DNA of 64,000 bases from Fasciolopsis buskii. Lineage: Eukaryota; Platyhelminthes; Trematoda; Plagiorchiida; Fasciolidae. The notes under the pieces were generated by a model. The model was not told where the DNA came from. It saw nothing but the letters and a program-made list of their open reading frames with translations, and did not search any database. The position numbers were made by a program, and so were the translations under genes. The stretch spans positions 58,258-122,257 of the forward strand of contig LUCM01008502.1 of assembly GCA_008360955.1 (NCBI GenBank). The letters run 5' to 3'. Position 1 is the stretch's first letter. Every line of letters starts with the position of its first letter. This document shows positions 48,300-61,734 of the stretch, in pieces.

Positions 48300-51200
48300 T
48301 GCCAGGTGTCGAAACATTCCATGCCAATCGAGTTGTGACATGTCCTTCGAGGCAACTTCGGATGACGGAAGATATGGATCACAATCAAGAACTGGTCAGT
48401 CAAAAGGGAGGAAAATATCTGGTCATTTATTAAAATTACCAAAGTATAAATATCCATGCATCCCATCGCTGAAATCCTCAAATTTGACAGAAGTGTGAAA
48501 AGATGAATCCAACGTCTTGAACTAGGCCTGCATTACGTGCGTTCTTCGGCGAGTGGGTGACCAAGGAGAATCTGCAGAAGAGAACTTCTGTAGTTCGAGA
48601 GGACGTTTGTCATTAGGTGTCAGTTTTCTGCTTCCATGCAAACACCTCAAGGCCATCTGAATGAAGCGGTCTTCGACATACCCACCTGATAAAAGAGTCG
48701 TTGTTGGATGATTATCTCAACGCCGCCAAACTGAATTGGCTCATGAGGATTCGTTTTTAGTGATCCCCACTGTGGAAAGAATCATGTGGACGGTAGAGTG
48801 GTTTCTTACTCCAAAACAGAAACGGGTGACAAAGATGTGCAGAAGGGCTCGAGTAGGTTTTTTTGTGAAATTCATGCGACAGACTGCGCAGAGTGATGGG
48901 AGGGGTTCACCATTTCGAAGTACTGTGGTCAGGTAGCAAAAGTGAAATTCTAACCTTAAATCGATCAGTCAAAATTAGTGAATGCCTACAGGTTCTGAGA
49001 GGGTACTCACCAAGAAATTCCATGGCAACAGGGGATATTCCACGGCAACAAATCACACCCCCATTAAGCAAGGGTCGTTAAGGTGTGGCAGAATGGTAAT
49101 ACAATAAGATCACTTCCATGGGCTTCCAGGTCCTCGAAATCTGAGTCCAGTGGAAAACGTACCAAATCATTTCAGAAGTAGAATTTTGCTGAGGAAGATC
49201 TTACCTAAATTCCAGAGGTAAAAGAATTCCCTGACAAAGATGGTCGAAATAAAATACTCGTAGCTTTTGTAGACAGACTGATAAGCAATATGCAAAAAAG
49301 GTATGGGTTTAATTGCTGCCACTGGCTGAAGCACAAGACATCAAGTTGGGCATTGCTATTCTCCTCTGTTTACTAAAAGACCAACGATAAGTCTGGCACA
49401 CTGATGGATGAGCAAAATTTCTGCGAAAACACGCTGCGTTATTTCTGGTTTCTTTTACCGTGACTCTCACGAAAACCATTGGGATGAGTGCGTTTGCAGT
49501 TAACATACGAATCAAGGAGTTTGTAGGGAATTTTTATTGGTGTCTATTTGGAAGTACCTTGAGGTGGCACGAGGATCTTTATGTTTTATAAGGGTTCAAG
49601 TCCACGATAGTTGAGCATTGAGACCATCTGCCTGGTAAACGGATGTTAGTCGCTTTAGTTTCAGGTAAGGATGTTGGACTCTGAATGTCCAAAATATAAG
49701 TAGATTTCCGAATTTTAAGTGATAATCAAAGAAATTTCAGAAATTAACTTCGAATTAGTTGATAAGTTCTCGAGCTATGGTTTTACTCTCGTTATCAAGA
49801 AGTAACCGCCTAAATTTCATGCGGATTCCGGCTTCTGTCGATGCATTAACGATAGAACGACGCAGTTTCTGTTCTGTTCAAAGTGTTATGTTTTATTAAG
49901 TATTTCCTTCATCTCTCACCATTCAAAATTGTTCTTTTTGCTCCAGGTCATAGAAATAAGCGGAGAGCTCAACGGGACAAGGGTTATGAAAAGTCACGAT
50001 TCTAGCATATATATATATATATATATATATTCGATATTTCTAAATACTATCATCCGCAACAAAAAAATATAACTTGAGATAACAGCCTGTCCGAAAATTA
50101 TTGGACTGCTAAGTGATGATCGGCATAATGTCTAAAACATTAAACAAAAATAATCAACTTTGAACAGCCTAATCGGATAAAAGTTCGAGGAGAACACGTT
50201 CAAAAAAGGGCAGTTTTGCTCGCATTACAGTCAGCATGACTGTGACCGGCCTAGGTGACAGGAACCACTATGGTCACGAACGTTTCGCTGATAGCCTACG
50301 GGAGGATAGAGTAGAAAGTAGAAAGTGCTAGACATCTGGCAAACCATGCCTGAAACAGGTACTGACTTTCATCGATGCATCTTACAAAGGTAATAGGTTA
50401 ACTCACCGCCTACCACACATTGACCAAAAGTAGTGCACGATCGCTGACTGTCCCAAATTCCAGATAATGAAATGGAAACCCCGTACATTAGTCGTTCACC
50501 GGTAATTCAGTAGATTTATTATGATCACACTGACTGGACAGTCAAAATTTCCGCTTGATCATAACCGGGGTGTAAGCGAATCGGCTGCTTGTCAACTGAA
50601 TGCCACCTAACCGAATCAAATTAGATTTTGAGAAAATGCAAAATGTATATATTTAAGAAAGCCGTAGAAAACCGTAACCTGAAAATTCACTGGTAAAATG
50701 AATCAAATTCAAAATAACGAAGAGGCTAAAACGACCGTTTTCTCGTTCTAGAGCCGTAAGGCCTCCCCGATCCAGACCGAAATTAGATGGTCAACAAGTG
50801 GAGTAGATCAGGAATGTGCTATGCAAGCCTCCCACCAGCCGATGAATTCGCAGAGATGTGGTGGTCTCGCATACTTACGGAAAAGCAGACCTCAACGTTA
50901 TTAAGTGGTAACCAGTGTAGTCGTTGGATCCTCGTGGCTAGTCTACGTGAGAATCATTCGACACGGTTTGCCACAGCTTCGGTGTAGGTTGCGGCTACAG
51001 ACAACCAATCAGAACTGTGTCGGTACGCGAACGAGAATTTCACGCCCGCCCCAAATGTAGCTGGTCCAAAGATGTTCCCCCGGTCACTATTCCGTGTATT
51101 CCTACATAAACACATTTTTTATCAGCTAGGTCCAACAGGTCTCCCAACTGTCGTGGTTTTCTCCTTGTCTTCAGCCTTGCTGTTAGGATCGGTATCATTC

Positions 51201-51980
51201 AATTTCCCCTTTCGCAGTCAGTAAGTGAGCTTTATTTTTGTTAGTCGAATTCGATATCACTATTTCATGTAGGAACTCTAAAGTCTGCTGGTTTTACGAA
51301 CAAGAAAATTCTTAGTACCGGAAAGATGAAAGACGGGAAAAGCGATAGACAGATCCTGAAAGTCACATATAAAGGTAAATGGAAGACACTGGATCAAACG
51401 TATAGTTTTCTGTCGTTCAAACGTTGGTGTGTTTTGGAGGTCTTTCTGATGCTGCTGCGAGGCGAGGATGAATCACATGCGGAAAAATGACTCAGTGTGA
51501 AGGACGAAGACTCGTTATTGAGTTTGGAAGGGCGGAGAACCATATATTTTAACTACAAACATTAAAAATACGAATATAATAGATGGGACCGCACACTGAA
51601 TCTTTGGTGATGTTTAGTCAGTGAATATCCAGATAAAATGGTTGCGCCCATGACGGTGGTACGATTGACGGAAATAGTCGAGAAAGTGGTCGGAGCAAAT
51701 GATTTTAATCGGTGTTGATTCATTGTCTTTTGGTGGGACTAAACCTTGCGGAGGGTCAAATGCAATTTCAGTCAACTAACTGCTTTGTGTCCGAGAGTGA
51801 ATATCCCACAGACATGAAGGCACCGCATTCCAAACAAAACAAACGAGAATGTATTGGCAACGAAACACGTTGACGAAAATCAGTGATGATCACGGAAAAA
51901 TTGGCTAGAAACTGGAGCAACCACTTACATAGTATTTCTGGAAGAAGGAGCCAAACAAGCATTGAATTGGCATTATGGAG
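48300..51980. other. gene-free stretch, nothing recognised
   Basis: Short frames only. At 49,563-49,605 a perfect B box (GGTTCAAGTCC) stands behind a poor A-box candidate; too little for a SINE call. Confidence 0.45.
50007..50030. repeat. (AT)n dinucleotide repeat
   Basis: Twenty-four bases of alternating A and T without interruption. Confidence 0.95.
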
Positions 51981-51984
51981 ATGA

Positions 51985-52062
51985 TTAGTCATGATAGGAA
52001 TCGAATCCATGACATACAGTTCCTACGTCGCGCCGTTGGCTATTCGGCCACGTCGCTCGATG
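51985..52062 (-). repeat. tRNA-derived SINE head, second family
   Basis: On the minus strand, a perfect A box TGGCCGAATAG (52,040-52,050) and a B box GATTCGATTCC with one mismatch (51,997-52,007) are about 32 bases apart. The sequence between them (AACGGCGCGACGTAGG) differs from family 1. The downstream body, below 51,985, runs into the open minus-strand frame 51,768-52,010. Confidence 0.6.
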
Positions 52063-52074
52063 AGGACTGATTGA

Positions 52075-52740
52075 AGAAATACTTTATAGATTCGGAACAC
52101 TAATTCGAATTTGGTATTGATGTCATATCCTACAGTCCTGCTTCCGTAAGGAAAACAAAGGGCCCAAAAGTGTAGAGAGCTACGATAGGTTTACTTTGAT
52201 AAGCCTTGACAACAGTGAAGACGACCATGATGGATATAGTCTGTCGATGATTATGACCTCGATGAATCCCCTGGATTTGGAAGGTCAATACCGACCGATA
52301 CCGACAAAAAAGATGAGATGATTAAATAAAATTAGTGGTATTTGACACGACAGATTGCAAACGAAAAGACTGAACGTTGACCATCCAACTGCTTACGACC
52401 GCTCAAATAGTTTGGGATGGACTGACAAGATCATAAATTCAAAGAAATTAATTAGACATAAAAAATGTGCACCCAAAAAATGTTTTTCAAACTTCAAGAA
52501 ACGATTCTTTTTGAAAGGATTTATAGTAAGTGACAAGAAGTGACCTTCCTACAGTCAGACTGTCAAACTGGCTTTCCTCTCAGCACGACTAATTTGTAGA
52601 TGTGTAGTGCTTTTTAATTTCGGACTAAGAATCCGGACTCTCTGTTGAGTCGTACACTTTTGCATTAGGAATATTCGACTGTATCCACAATCCAGAACAG
52701 TTTAGACTTGATCACAGTTGTTCATTGCGTGTCTGAGTAT
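52075..52740. other. gene-free stretch
   Basis: No recognised coding or repeat signal; plus-strand frame 52,355-52,543 is Lys/Phe-rich without a known domain. Confidence 0.5.
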
Positions 52741-52744
52741 CGAA

Positions 52745-52825
52745 TCACCATAGCTCAGTAGTCAATGGATCTGCCTTATACCAAAAAAGTCACCGGTTCA
52801 GCTCTGGCCTTCACAGCCAGCTGCT
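52745..52825 (+). repeat. tRNA-like SINE head
   Basis: A perfect A box TAGCTCAGTAG (52,751-52,761) is followed after 33 bases by a degraded B box starting GGTTCA (52,795). It lies just ahead of a stretch (52,830-53,274) open in three overlapping plus frames, possibly its body. Confidence 0.45.
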
Positions 52826-53279
52826 GGACGTGAAAATTTCCAATGATTTTTGTATTACCCCTGTCCTGGTGTTTGTTACCTCCTGCCAACGTAGGACCAC
52901 GCGCAAGTTTAAGTACCAGTCAAGGAATATACTGGAGATCGGGCAAGTTGTGTTGCTACATTGTGCATGCCCGCCTATACTTGTGCCGCTATATTTCTCT
53001 TTGCTTCACTCTCTTCAAAATAATCTGGGTGGTTTAACCTTCAGTGCAAATGAAGCAACTGCGCTACATTGTTCCGTTTTTGTCGACAAACGCAGATTCT
53101 ACAAGCAAGGAAGCCATTAACACACTCGAAAATGGAAGAAATTCAATGAACAAAATCGGTACCACATTACTGGCAACAATAGGCAGGTGGTTTTATCACC
53201 ACTGTACTCCTTTCCCTTATTGTTACTGGTCGAGTGCGATAATCGTTAAATTCCCCCGAGAAAAGTGCTGCTAATGGAC

Positions 53280-55400
53280 AGCCAAATTGTAAAAGGCGGT
53301 TTTCAATACCACTGGAAGAACTGTAGTCTCTACAGCTTCTTTTATGATTTGAATCTTTCAGTTCCCTTTTCCTGACCCGCCTCTACCGTTTGCGCTTATT
53401 TCAGTCCAGCGTTCGGAACTTGGACCTGTTGCAAAGGGTTGTCACTGGTACGGTGTTTAGTTTTTGCCTACCATATAGTGCTGAACGATTGAGGAATGAA
53501 GACCAACGGAAAATTCATGCATCGGACTGGTTTGATTTTCTGCCCACAACGTTTTCCATTTTCTGATCTGTTAAATCTGTTGTATTGCTCCCCGACTGGG
53601 ACAGAAGTTGAACAAAGCAAACAACCAGTCATCCAGTATCATTTTGGAGAATAAAAACAATACACCATCAGCGTGACCATTTCATGTAATGGCATACGCA
53701 AATGTACTAGTATAGTTTGACGGAACCGTCCAGAAATAGTTGGATATAAGTTCTTCACCTTCAAGCCGACCAGTTGACCGGGCGATTGTGTCGGAGGTCC
53801 AAAATCGATGAGCGCATATGCAATGAGATAAACAACTGATTACCGCCGCAGCATGTGCATTAATTTAAAGGTCTTTTGTCTTTGTCATCGTTTCTGTTTG
53901 GGTTCGCAAACAGCTGTCGATACAAACAGAACGGACACAAGATTTTGCTATGTGGTCTTATAATGAATGCATTCCAACAACGGAATATTTGTGGTAGATA
54001 AAAAAGGGTGAAAAATAGTGATAGTCCTCTGACGTGCTATACGCGACTTATAAGCTACCACTAACAGTCAAAAAGCCTGAAAAAAAATGTATTTCTTGTT
54101 GGGCTTATGGGCTAATTTTCTGTTTCTATTATTAATAAGTCACGAAACGTTACGCCGTTTTATACTGACGACATGAATATTATGACAAGGTCGGTTACGG
54201 AACCAAATAGGACTATTGGACGACCAAAAAATAAAGTAATTCAACTGTATGAGTTTATCGAAAGAGCCGTTATTTCCAGTGCAGACTAAGTCGGTTTCGG
54301 ATTGTATCAACCTAATTATCCATTTATCTGCTAAACTGCATCTGTCTGGGCAACTAAATTGGCCCATTTAATTATCATCAACCACGAAACCGGAACTGCC
54401 GAAAGTAAACTTACTGCATTCCAAATCGGACCAAATATTGACTAGTAGTTAATCCTGTAGTTAATCGGTCTCGCAATTTGCCGACGTGGGCATTGAAAAA
54501 TGCCGCAAAATCCATCTCAGATGGGAATTTGTCCTCAAAACAGCAGGCTTCTAATGCAGCCTTTTATTCTTCGGTGCCTAGTATAATCTTCGCTAGCGTC
54601 GATTGCTGACCTTGTCGGAGATACGAAAACATGTAACTGCTTGTACAATTCGGAAATGCCCCCTGATTTGCACTTTTGTTTAAAGTACATCTAATACATG
54701 AACATGACAAGCTGCGCGAATTGGACATCATTTCCACTCGTAAACGCCAGAATGTCGGTCATCAGACCGGTCATGAGTGAGCGAATGTGCTCTGAAGGCC
54801 AGCTGCTACGCTTTTAGGATGTTCAAGCTCGTGGGGTTTTCCAACTTCTCTGAATTTCAAATCAAAATACTCATGAACTCAATTCGCATGCTTCAACAGT
54901 TGACCATCTCCAAAATTACACCATTTGGGACCCCTGGATAAGGATATTCCGTACACGCTCATATAATGCAGTATTCTTCACGAAAGCCTCAGAAACCAAG
55001 CAAGAACATATCACTTCCCCACTATAGATAACACGTTTTCCACTGTCACTATAAACTGGTGACTCGGAAATTATTAAACTCTCTGGGCAGAATTTACCAC
55101 CAAACAAGCATAAAATACCGTGATCCTCTCGCGAGTCCTTCACGGATGATCAGCCGTTACACTTTCAGTGTCCTATCTATTTAGATCCACCCGTTGCGGT
55201 TTGACGCTATGTCCAATTATGAACTCGGTAAATGAATTTTACTCTGTTCACTGTTATCTTGTTCACCCAGAACGGTAGAGAAGTCATACAACCACCGTCC
55301 ATCTTTCACTCAGAATAGTGCCTAGAATTAAGTTTATCCATACAACTGGCCAACACTGGAATACGAGGTAATGGTAGACTGGAAAATTCATGAGGACAAC
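53280..55400. other. gene-free stretch, nothing recognised
   Basis: Minus-strand 54,540-55,143 has long open stretches in changing frames (75 codons at 54,916-55,143) but no domain I can name. No repeat signal. Confidence 0.45.
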
Positions 55401-55412
55401 AAATCAGTTAAA

Positions 55413-55556
55413 ATGGCTGGTGGTGGCCGAGCGGATGAGGTCGTGACGTCTGGGCGTGAAGGTCGCAGGTTCGAATCCCCCCACCCGACAGCCTTCTGTG
55501 TGCCACGGCACCCTTCCTGAAAAATGATGTACATTGCTATTTCATTAATAAGAGAA
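55413..55556 (+). repeat. SINE family 1 copy, tRNA-derived, best preserved
   Basis: Perfect internal pol III boxes: A box TGGCCGAGCGG (55,424-55,434) and B box GGTTCGAATCC (55,468-55,478). The tRNA-like head is followed by a non-tRNA body (GCCTTCTGTGTGCCACGGCA, CCCTTCCTGAAAAATGATG) and a 3' end TTTCATTAATAAGAGAATTG. The A box with an extended region behind it resembles tRNAs with a long variable arm (Leu/Ser type), but no intact cloverleaf is formed. Aligns with copies at 47.2, 36.3 and 56.0 kb. Confidence 0.88.
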
Positions 55557-55559
55557 TTG

Positions 55560-55955
55560 AAAGATAAAAGATGCCTGAATTTGTTGGTTAACAGGAGTGG
55601 TGGGTTCAATGGAAGATCAAGAAAGATTCAGTGAAATTGAAAACGGAAACATCTGAACTTGAAACGGTAGCTAGGACAATAGTAGTGGGTGTGGAAGAAC
55701 TACAGGGTCGTTATGAATTCCTCGTGCCTCCCACTGAATGCCTTACTGTAGGGAAAATCACAATTACCAGTGTGATGAGATGGCATCTCATAGGATTTCA
55801 CTTCATAACACATATCTCAACTTAAAAATGTACACACACACACGATAACGCATGAATTAGGTCGTTCTAATTATATTCTATCCCCAGGGCACTTGTCTCC
55901 TCAACCTTAATGACAAGTGCAGAAGTCAAGTGTTTTTTACTGCAAACAGACTGAC
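55560..55955. other. spacer between two SINE copies
   Basis: Contains a 64-codon plus frame (55,631-55,825) with no known domain and a short (CA)n at 55,832-55,843. Confidence 0.5.
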
Positions 55956-55956
55956 C

Positions 55957-56112
55957 AGCTGTGGTCAGGTGGCCAGCATCATGCCATTTTAACCTGAAGG
56001 TCATAAATTAGCATGCTGTCCTAGTCAGTCAGAATCCCCAATTGATAGCTCTTTTGGGCCGCTACACTATTCCTGAAAGAGAGGTGTACTGGTCTTTTAC
56101 TAATAAAGGCGG
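55957..56112 (+). repeat. SINE family 1, diverged copy
   Basis: The 3' part, ATTCCTGAAAGAGAGGTGTA then TTTTACTAATAAAGGCGG, aligns with the family end (CTTCCTGAAAAATGATGTA, TTTCATTAATAA). The head has TGGTCAGGTGG where the A box should be and a damaged B box near GAAGGTCATAAATTAG. Same orientation as the copy 550 bases upstream. Confidence 0.65.
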
Positions 56113-56114
56113 TT

Positions 56115-59100
56115 AAAAAGTGGCGCGTTATTGCATTTTCACTTATCTTGAGGGTGAATATAAAGAGGTTTCCATACAGACGTCGCATTTACCAAAATCG
56201 GGCAATGCGTGCCATAAATTCACCTATTTGCATTTTCATGTGTAAATCGACCTAAAGGGCATTAATAACCAAAGGGTAATTCACACAAAATGGACTGTTA
56301 ATGCATACGAGACAAGACTATCATTTACAATTAAAGCCTATACATGGCGCATCGATTTTTTGATACACTCCTTACATCATTTGGTCCTGATATTTACAAG
56401 GCTATCCTCTTAGGTGAACAGCAGATAAATAACAGGGAATGCTTGAAAATTTTGGTAGAAAGCAGGCAAGAAGTTTCAGTTTGAAGGCGACATCGGCAAT
56501 TTACGTTTTTTACTAATCTTAGCAAAAATCGAGTGGAACGCATTTTATTGAAGCCACCTTGCTCAGTGAACTGTACCATGCGATAAGGAATTAGAAAGAT
56601 TTCCCATGAAGCGCGAAGCTTTTTACCCAACTTTTGGTCGTGCCAGTAATTGTCGGTCTTGAACAAGAATGGAAAAACCCAATGGGTTATTTTCGTCTGG
56701 GTAAACTCGCATATCACCCACAATTGGGAGAACGTTTATCTGCAAACTACATGAGTTATTTGCAAATTATTCTATTTTGTATAGGTTTTCGTCTTTTAGT
56801 GTTTGTAATCGTCATTTCATACAGAGTGACCGTAAACTAGCCGTTGGATATCATTTTCTTGTCTTGCTTTAGACTGACTTTTTTCACATGAACTCTGAAT
56901 TGCGTTCGATTTAAATAAACTCCGGGACTCTTTTGACATTAGGAAACTTAGTTCGGTATAGGTGAAAAATAAATCGGTGACTTAAGCACGGACAAAGTAT
57001 TCGACCTCCAGTCGACTATTCCAATGTCAAAATAATCATTCTCTTGAACTGGTTGATTCTGGTAGATTCATGATCTGAAAGCCGAATTACGCAAACTATC
57101 ATTGTGATGGATTCCACGAGTAGGCGTAAATGGGGTAGGTGATAACCGGTGGCTAAGTGTAATGTTCAAATGCAGCAGTTCACAGGGAGAAGACGGAATC
57201 GACAGAATAAAATTTCTCACAAAGTGGTACAGGTTCGGTTCCCCGCATTACTGTACCGTGATTCAATATTATCCGGTCGATCCCCTTTGTCAATCAAATC
57301 CAGTTACTTCTTAGTTTCCCAGTACCGTAGCACAGGCACCTTCCTCTACGGTCTACCAGTCAGCGGGCAAATGAGATCACCGCAAATAACAGCTTTATTA
57401 TTGAATCAAATCAACATATTTTTCGTTTTTTCTTCTTATATACATTATTTCCTTTTCTTTCGTTCCACTGAAGAAATGGAAAGTAATTGGCCGATCCTGT
57501 GTTCTGCCACATTTCTTACAAATAAGGGCTCTCAACTAACCAATCTTAATTAATTCTTTATCACGGGAACCAAAAACGTTTTTTCCCTTGGCTGTTTGGC
57601 TAACATTCATTGATACTTCATCGATCTACATATAAGATTATTGGATACTAACGAAGTCTGAACCCATATACGGACACCAGTAGCGCTGATAGTTCCGCAC
57701 TCTGAATCTAAAGGACTTTAGATAAACAACGGGCCCATGGAATAGTCTTTCTGTTACACTTGCTGGGTAAGTTAAACACATCGACTGGAAAACTTATTCT
57801 GTGCTTAGATCTCTTAATCGTATCAGATGTAATTGCGGTAACTTTAACAAATTCCACAGTTTACTTTGGAACGCACTGTAGTAATGCTAATTGACATACT
57901 ATGTATATAAATCAAGCCAAAGTCTTGTTTGTGCTTTAACAACCAAATAGGGGCAGTCAGGCCAAAAAATGAAAACAAACCGCTGCGGCCCGCCGGCGTA
58001 CAGACTTTTTGTTTGCGCACGAATAAATAGCTTGGGAGTGTGTACGGCTGTCTTTGTGGGGTCGACCATATTGACGTCAGAGTTTGACCTTGGACCTTAC
58101 AAAAGAACAACCATCTATTGACCGTGGACAAATGCAGTCCGTATAACATGCATACGGACTAAGGCAGAATAACAAAGTACAATTCTGCACACGATCACAT
58201 AAAAACAAGCAAACAAATCAGTCGGCCGAAAATAAACGAGTGAAGTTCGCAAGTACCACACAAACATCCAGGGTCACGATCAACTTGTAGTTGTAGTGAA
58301 TCCGCGTCAGCGTTAATCAATCCGGAATTGATGTGGCCACGTTACCAGGGCAGCGAAAGAGGAAAATACAACATGACGTCAGAAAATGAGCACAGTAGAT
58401 GGAAACAAAACAAGAACTGTACCCATATGGCACTATAAGGAAAGAAATAAGAAAACGTATGATTAGGAGACAATAAAAATAGTGACGAGCAAGATATGGA
58501 CCTACCTAATAGATCAGATTCGGTTGAAATTACCTACTAAGAAGCGCGTAGGTGAGAACCAGAAGTAGGAATCCGAATAGGAAAGTGGAGATGTTGCAAT
58601 GAGCGTAACAGCCTTCAGAAGAAAAACAACCGTTAAGCGGTCAGTTTGATCGGCAAGTACTGATGCGTATCAAACCGGCCGCGGCGAAGCAACAGCGCAC
58701 TCAATCTGGTTTCTAATTATTAAGACGAACCAAAATACCGAGGCAATCCAAATGTGATTTGCAAATCAGGGACAGTAAGCCACTCAACAAAAAAATGCGA
58801 AAAGCCAATTTCCTGGTAGCCTATACAGCTTTGTGGTGGGAAATGTTGACGTTCTATCCCCTGAATACGGATCAGTAGGGCCCGGTATTGCGTTGTTTTT
58901 CATTGCATTCCATTTATTGTAATGTAAAGTATCGCAAGGCGTTGAACTATATTCTGTTTTATTGTGATAAATGGTCCTATAGTGATTTGTTACGTGTTGT
59001 ACTGCTTTTCATTGCAGTGCGCTATAATACAGTGGGTTGCACAGACTTATCTGATGTTAGCATCATTTGTAGGGTATGGGAAAATAGACGCACTAATTTT

Positions 59101-59200
59101 GCCATAAAGGCTCTTTCCAACTAGCTACCGCAAACGCTGTTTCACCATGACAAATAAGGCAACGAGGTTCTCCAGATTCCACTCGCGAAACGCCTTATAA
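56115..59200. other. gene-free stretch, nothing recognised
   Basis: Plus-strand frame 57,149-57,553 (134 codons) begins with an A-box-like TGGCTAAGTGT and passes a B-box-like GGTTCGGTTCC at about 57,234, so it may cover a diverged SINE with a long insert. 57,840-58,700 is free of recognisable features. Plus-strand 58,888-59,124 precedes RTE copy F but does not show its family motifs convincingly. Confidence 0.4.
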
Positions 59201-59211
59201 ATATGTAACCA

Positions 59212-61500
59212 TTGTCTTTGAAACAAGCATACAGGCGCCCGGGTGCACGGACTTTCCCAGCATTCAGTCTGAGCGTGTACGGTGATCCGGTTTCTGTCAT
59301 ACTTGGCTACGCTTTTGTCGTGTTTGCTCTAATCAAGGGAACCGGATTTTCACTGGAAAAAAGGATCGCAGTCAACAATAACTTTTGTGCAGTTCAGTTG
59401 GAAGGTTATGTGCGTGTCATCGACGATAAACTGAAAAGCCGATGCTTGTTCGTGGGGTCCTCATACATACCCACGAAATGTTGCTTACCTTAATCAAATT
59501 CCATTACGATTGGCACTAGTCCAAATTTCTTCGAAGTATGCATTCAATGAACGCCGCGGTCGTCACTGGTGATGCCAAAGATCAGACTGGCTTTTGGTGA
59601 ATGCAACGTGGCATCGGACCGACAGCTGACCTTGTCATATTCAAGTATGTTCCGACTATAGACTGTCTCCAGTGAACGCAAACGTTCGTCCCAAGGGAAA
59701 CCAGCGGCGTACCACGGATTTGCTGCATTGGATTCCCACTGACCACATTACCTTTGGTCACCGGTTGCGTGTATAAATCGAGGATTGCGGATCATTCTAG
59801 TCCACTCACGCGGACTTAAATCATAATTCCGCTCGAGATGATTTTTGTTCAGGCATAGTCTATTGCCCCAACAGCACGAAATAAATCATTCTCCGTACCG
59901 AAATGTAGGAAAATGTAAAAGGCCGCAGGTATCGGCCATAGTTGGAATATTCAACGACTGATTAAGGATACTGATTCACGGAAACTAATTTCTGAACTAG
60001 GTGCTCAAGGAATCTGAAGGCTATTTAACTCACTCTCAAGAGCTTATCCCGAAGCCTTGGGCTGAACACTCGAAAGACTTGTTTAGTTGGCCCACAATCA
60101 CACTGAACGTTACATTTATGTTTGCAAGCGAAACAATGTGCGAAATACCAGTGCACCTTAAAAGATAGATGCCACCAGGTAGACGTGTTTGCCTTAAAGA
60201 CATGGCAGCCGGACCAGATGGATTTTCTCCGTCCTTTTCCAATGCCGGTGGTTACGTGTTAACACCAGATTTAAGCGAACTCCTGTGGCCAAGCTGAACA
60301 TAAAGAACAGATTCCTAAGGATTGGTGTGAGTCGATGATCGACGTGTGAATGCTCCTCATGTGAAATTCACAGAGGAATTGGTTTGATGAGTAGTACACC
60401 AAAATTGTATGCGGCATTAATCTCCACAGTTAACCTGGTACTCGTGGCAAATTTACGAGCGAATTCAAGTCAGTTTTGAACATGGTCGTGATTACATTGA
60501 TTGGATATTATCTTTGTGGAAAGTCTCAGAATACAGGCACACCTACTTCGGACTCAATCTCTGCCTTCCTTGAGCCGAAGGCGGTTTTCCGCTCAGTAGT
60601 CATATCAGTCTTGGGGCGTCATCTCTCGTTGAAATGTAGGTCAGAGAAAATAATGCTACCTTTCGTATGAAAATCATTTTCGTGCTTCCGGCATTCTGCC
60701 ACTCATCTGGCTACAAAAATTGCTGTTCTTCAGGATTGCCTCCATCTGCTCTATTTTTTTCAAATTTGGATTGATTTAGATAATTATAAAGATAGTTCTA
60801 TACTCACGTGAGAATGGTAGCATTGATATTTTCCAAGATAGGAAAATGTTCAACTGCGAGGATACAGATGGTATTGCATCGGCGAGTGAATACCCAGTTA
60901 AGTACTATGTTGGCCTTGATTATCTGAACGATATTGTGGGTATTTAACGGATGCTTTCGCTGCATGGCTGGATTGATCCGAAGACGAAGACTGTTCCTTC
61001 AATTGGAGAATTGTGCGAAATAGATGAGTAGTATTGCCCCAGTAGTTACACGTTATCAGTGGTCCTACATCGGACGAGGTCCCGTCGTTTATGAATAAGG
61101 CTCGACTGGTATTCATCAAGTTGATATATTTGTGGCATCAGCCTTCCATACGGTTATCAATCAGAATTTGAGTATATGAAGCATCAGTAACGTCTGTTCT
61201 ACAATATGCGTAGAATGCGGGCCGCTGAGGATAGACAATATGTGAAGGTTTTGGTCTGTCTCTGGAGAACTGCATATCAGCATTACTGAGTTTTGGCGTG
61301 GTTTATTGAATTATTATTCCCAGTAGATCAAAGAGGCCTCGAATATGAATAGACCGCGTTAGTTGTGACAGGCATTACGCATGAGGGCAGATGGACTCCC
61401 TCAGTTAACACCATTCTCCCTAGGAGATAATGGCCGGAAGTTAGGTCACGGTGTTCAGTCTACCTTAACCGAACAGGTGCATTTGCATTGGAAAATTGGA
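59212..61500 (+). mobile_element. RTE-type LINE copy F, decayed but spanning EN to C-terminus
   Basis: Plus-strand boxes in order across changing frames: LSVYGDPVS, NNNFCAVQLEGYVRVIDD and KSRCLFVGSSYIPTKC at 59,270-59,480 (family endonuclease: NSRLCAVRLEGSVRV, CLFVVSAYAPTDC); WAEHSKDLFSWP at 60,058-60,093; MAAGPDGFSPSF at 60,202-60,237; EQIPKDWCESMI near 60,305; ISAFLEPKAVFRSV near 60,560 (motif A with Asp replaced by Glu); PTSDEVPSFMNKARLVFIKL near 61,065 and LWHQPSIRLSI near 61,130; CGPLRIDNM near 61,220; ALRMRADGLPQL near 61,372 (family: HVLRMP..RLPR). The YADD region between 60,680 and 60,950 is unreadable. Confidence 0.8.
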
Positions 61501-61734
61501 TTCTTTAACGATTAAATTGCGAACTTGAAGCAACATGGTTTAAAGCCCTAGATCAGTCCCTTCATTACGGTCGAGATATTCCTGTTAATCTCTATTCTTC
61601 TTGCCTTCTGATCTTTTGATTTTCTTCCAACATTAGTTACTGCAGCATGGTAATATCCGGAAGCAGAATTCGTTTGCGCATGTTTGTCTGCAACGCTAGT
61701 TGAAGTGAACCAATTCAAATATTGCAAGACGTGG

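Noticed and set aside
54916..55143. 75-codon minus-strand frame with a protein-like composition
   Set aside because: No domain, no splice context and flanking frames broken; too little to call a gene.
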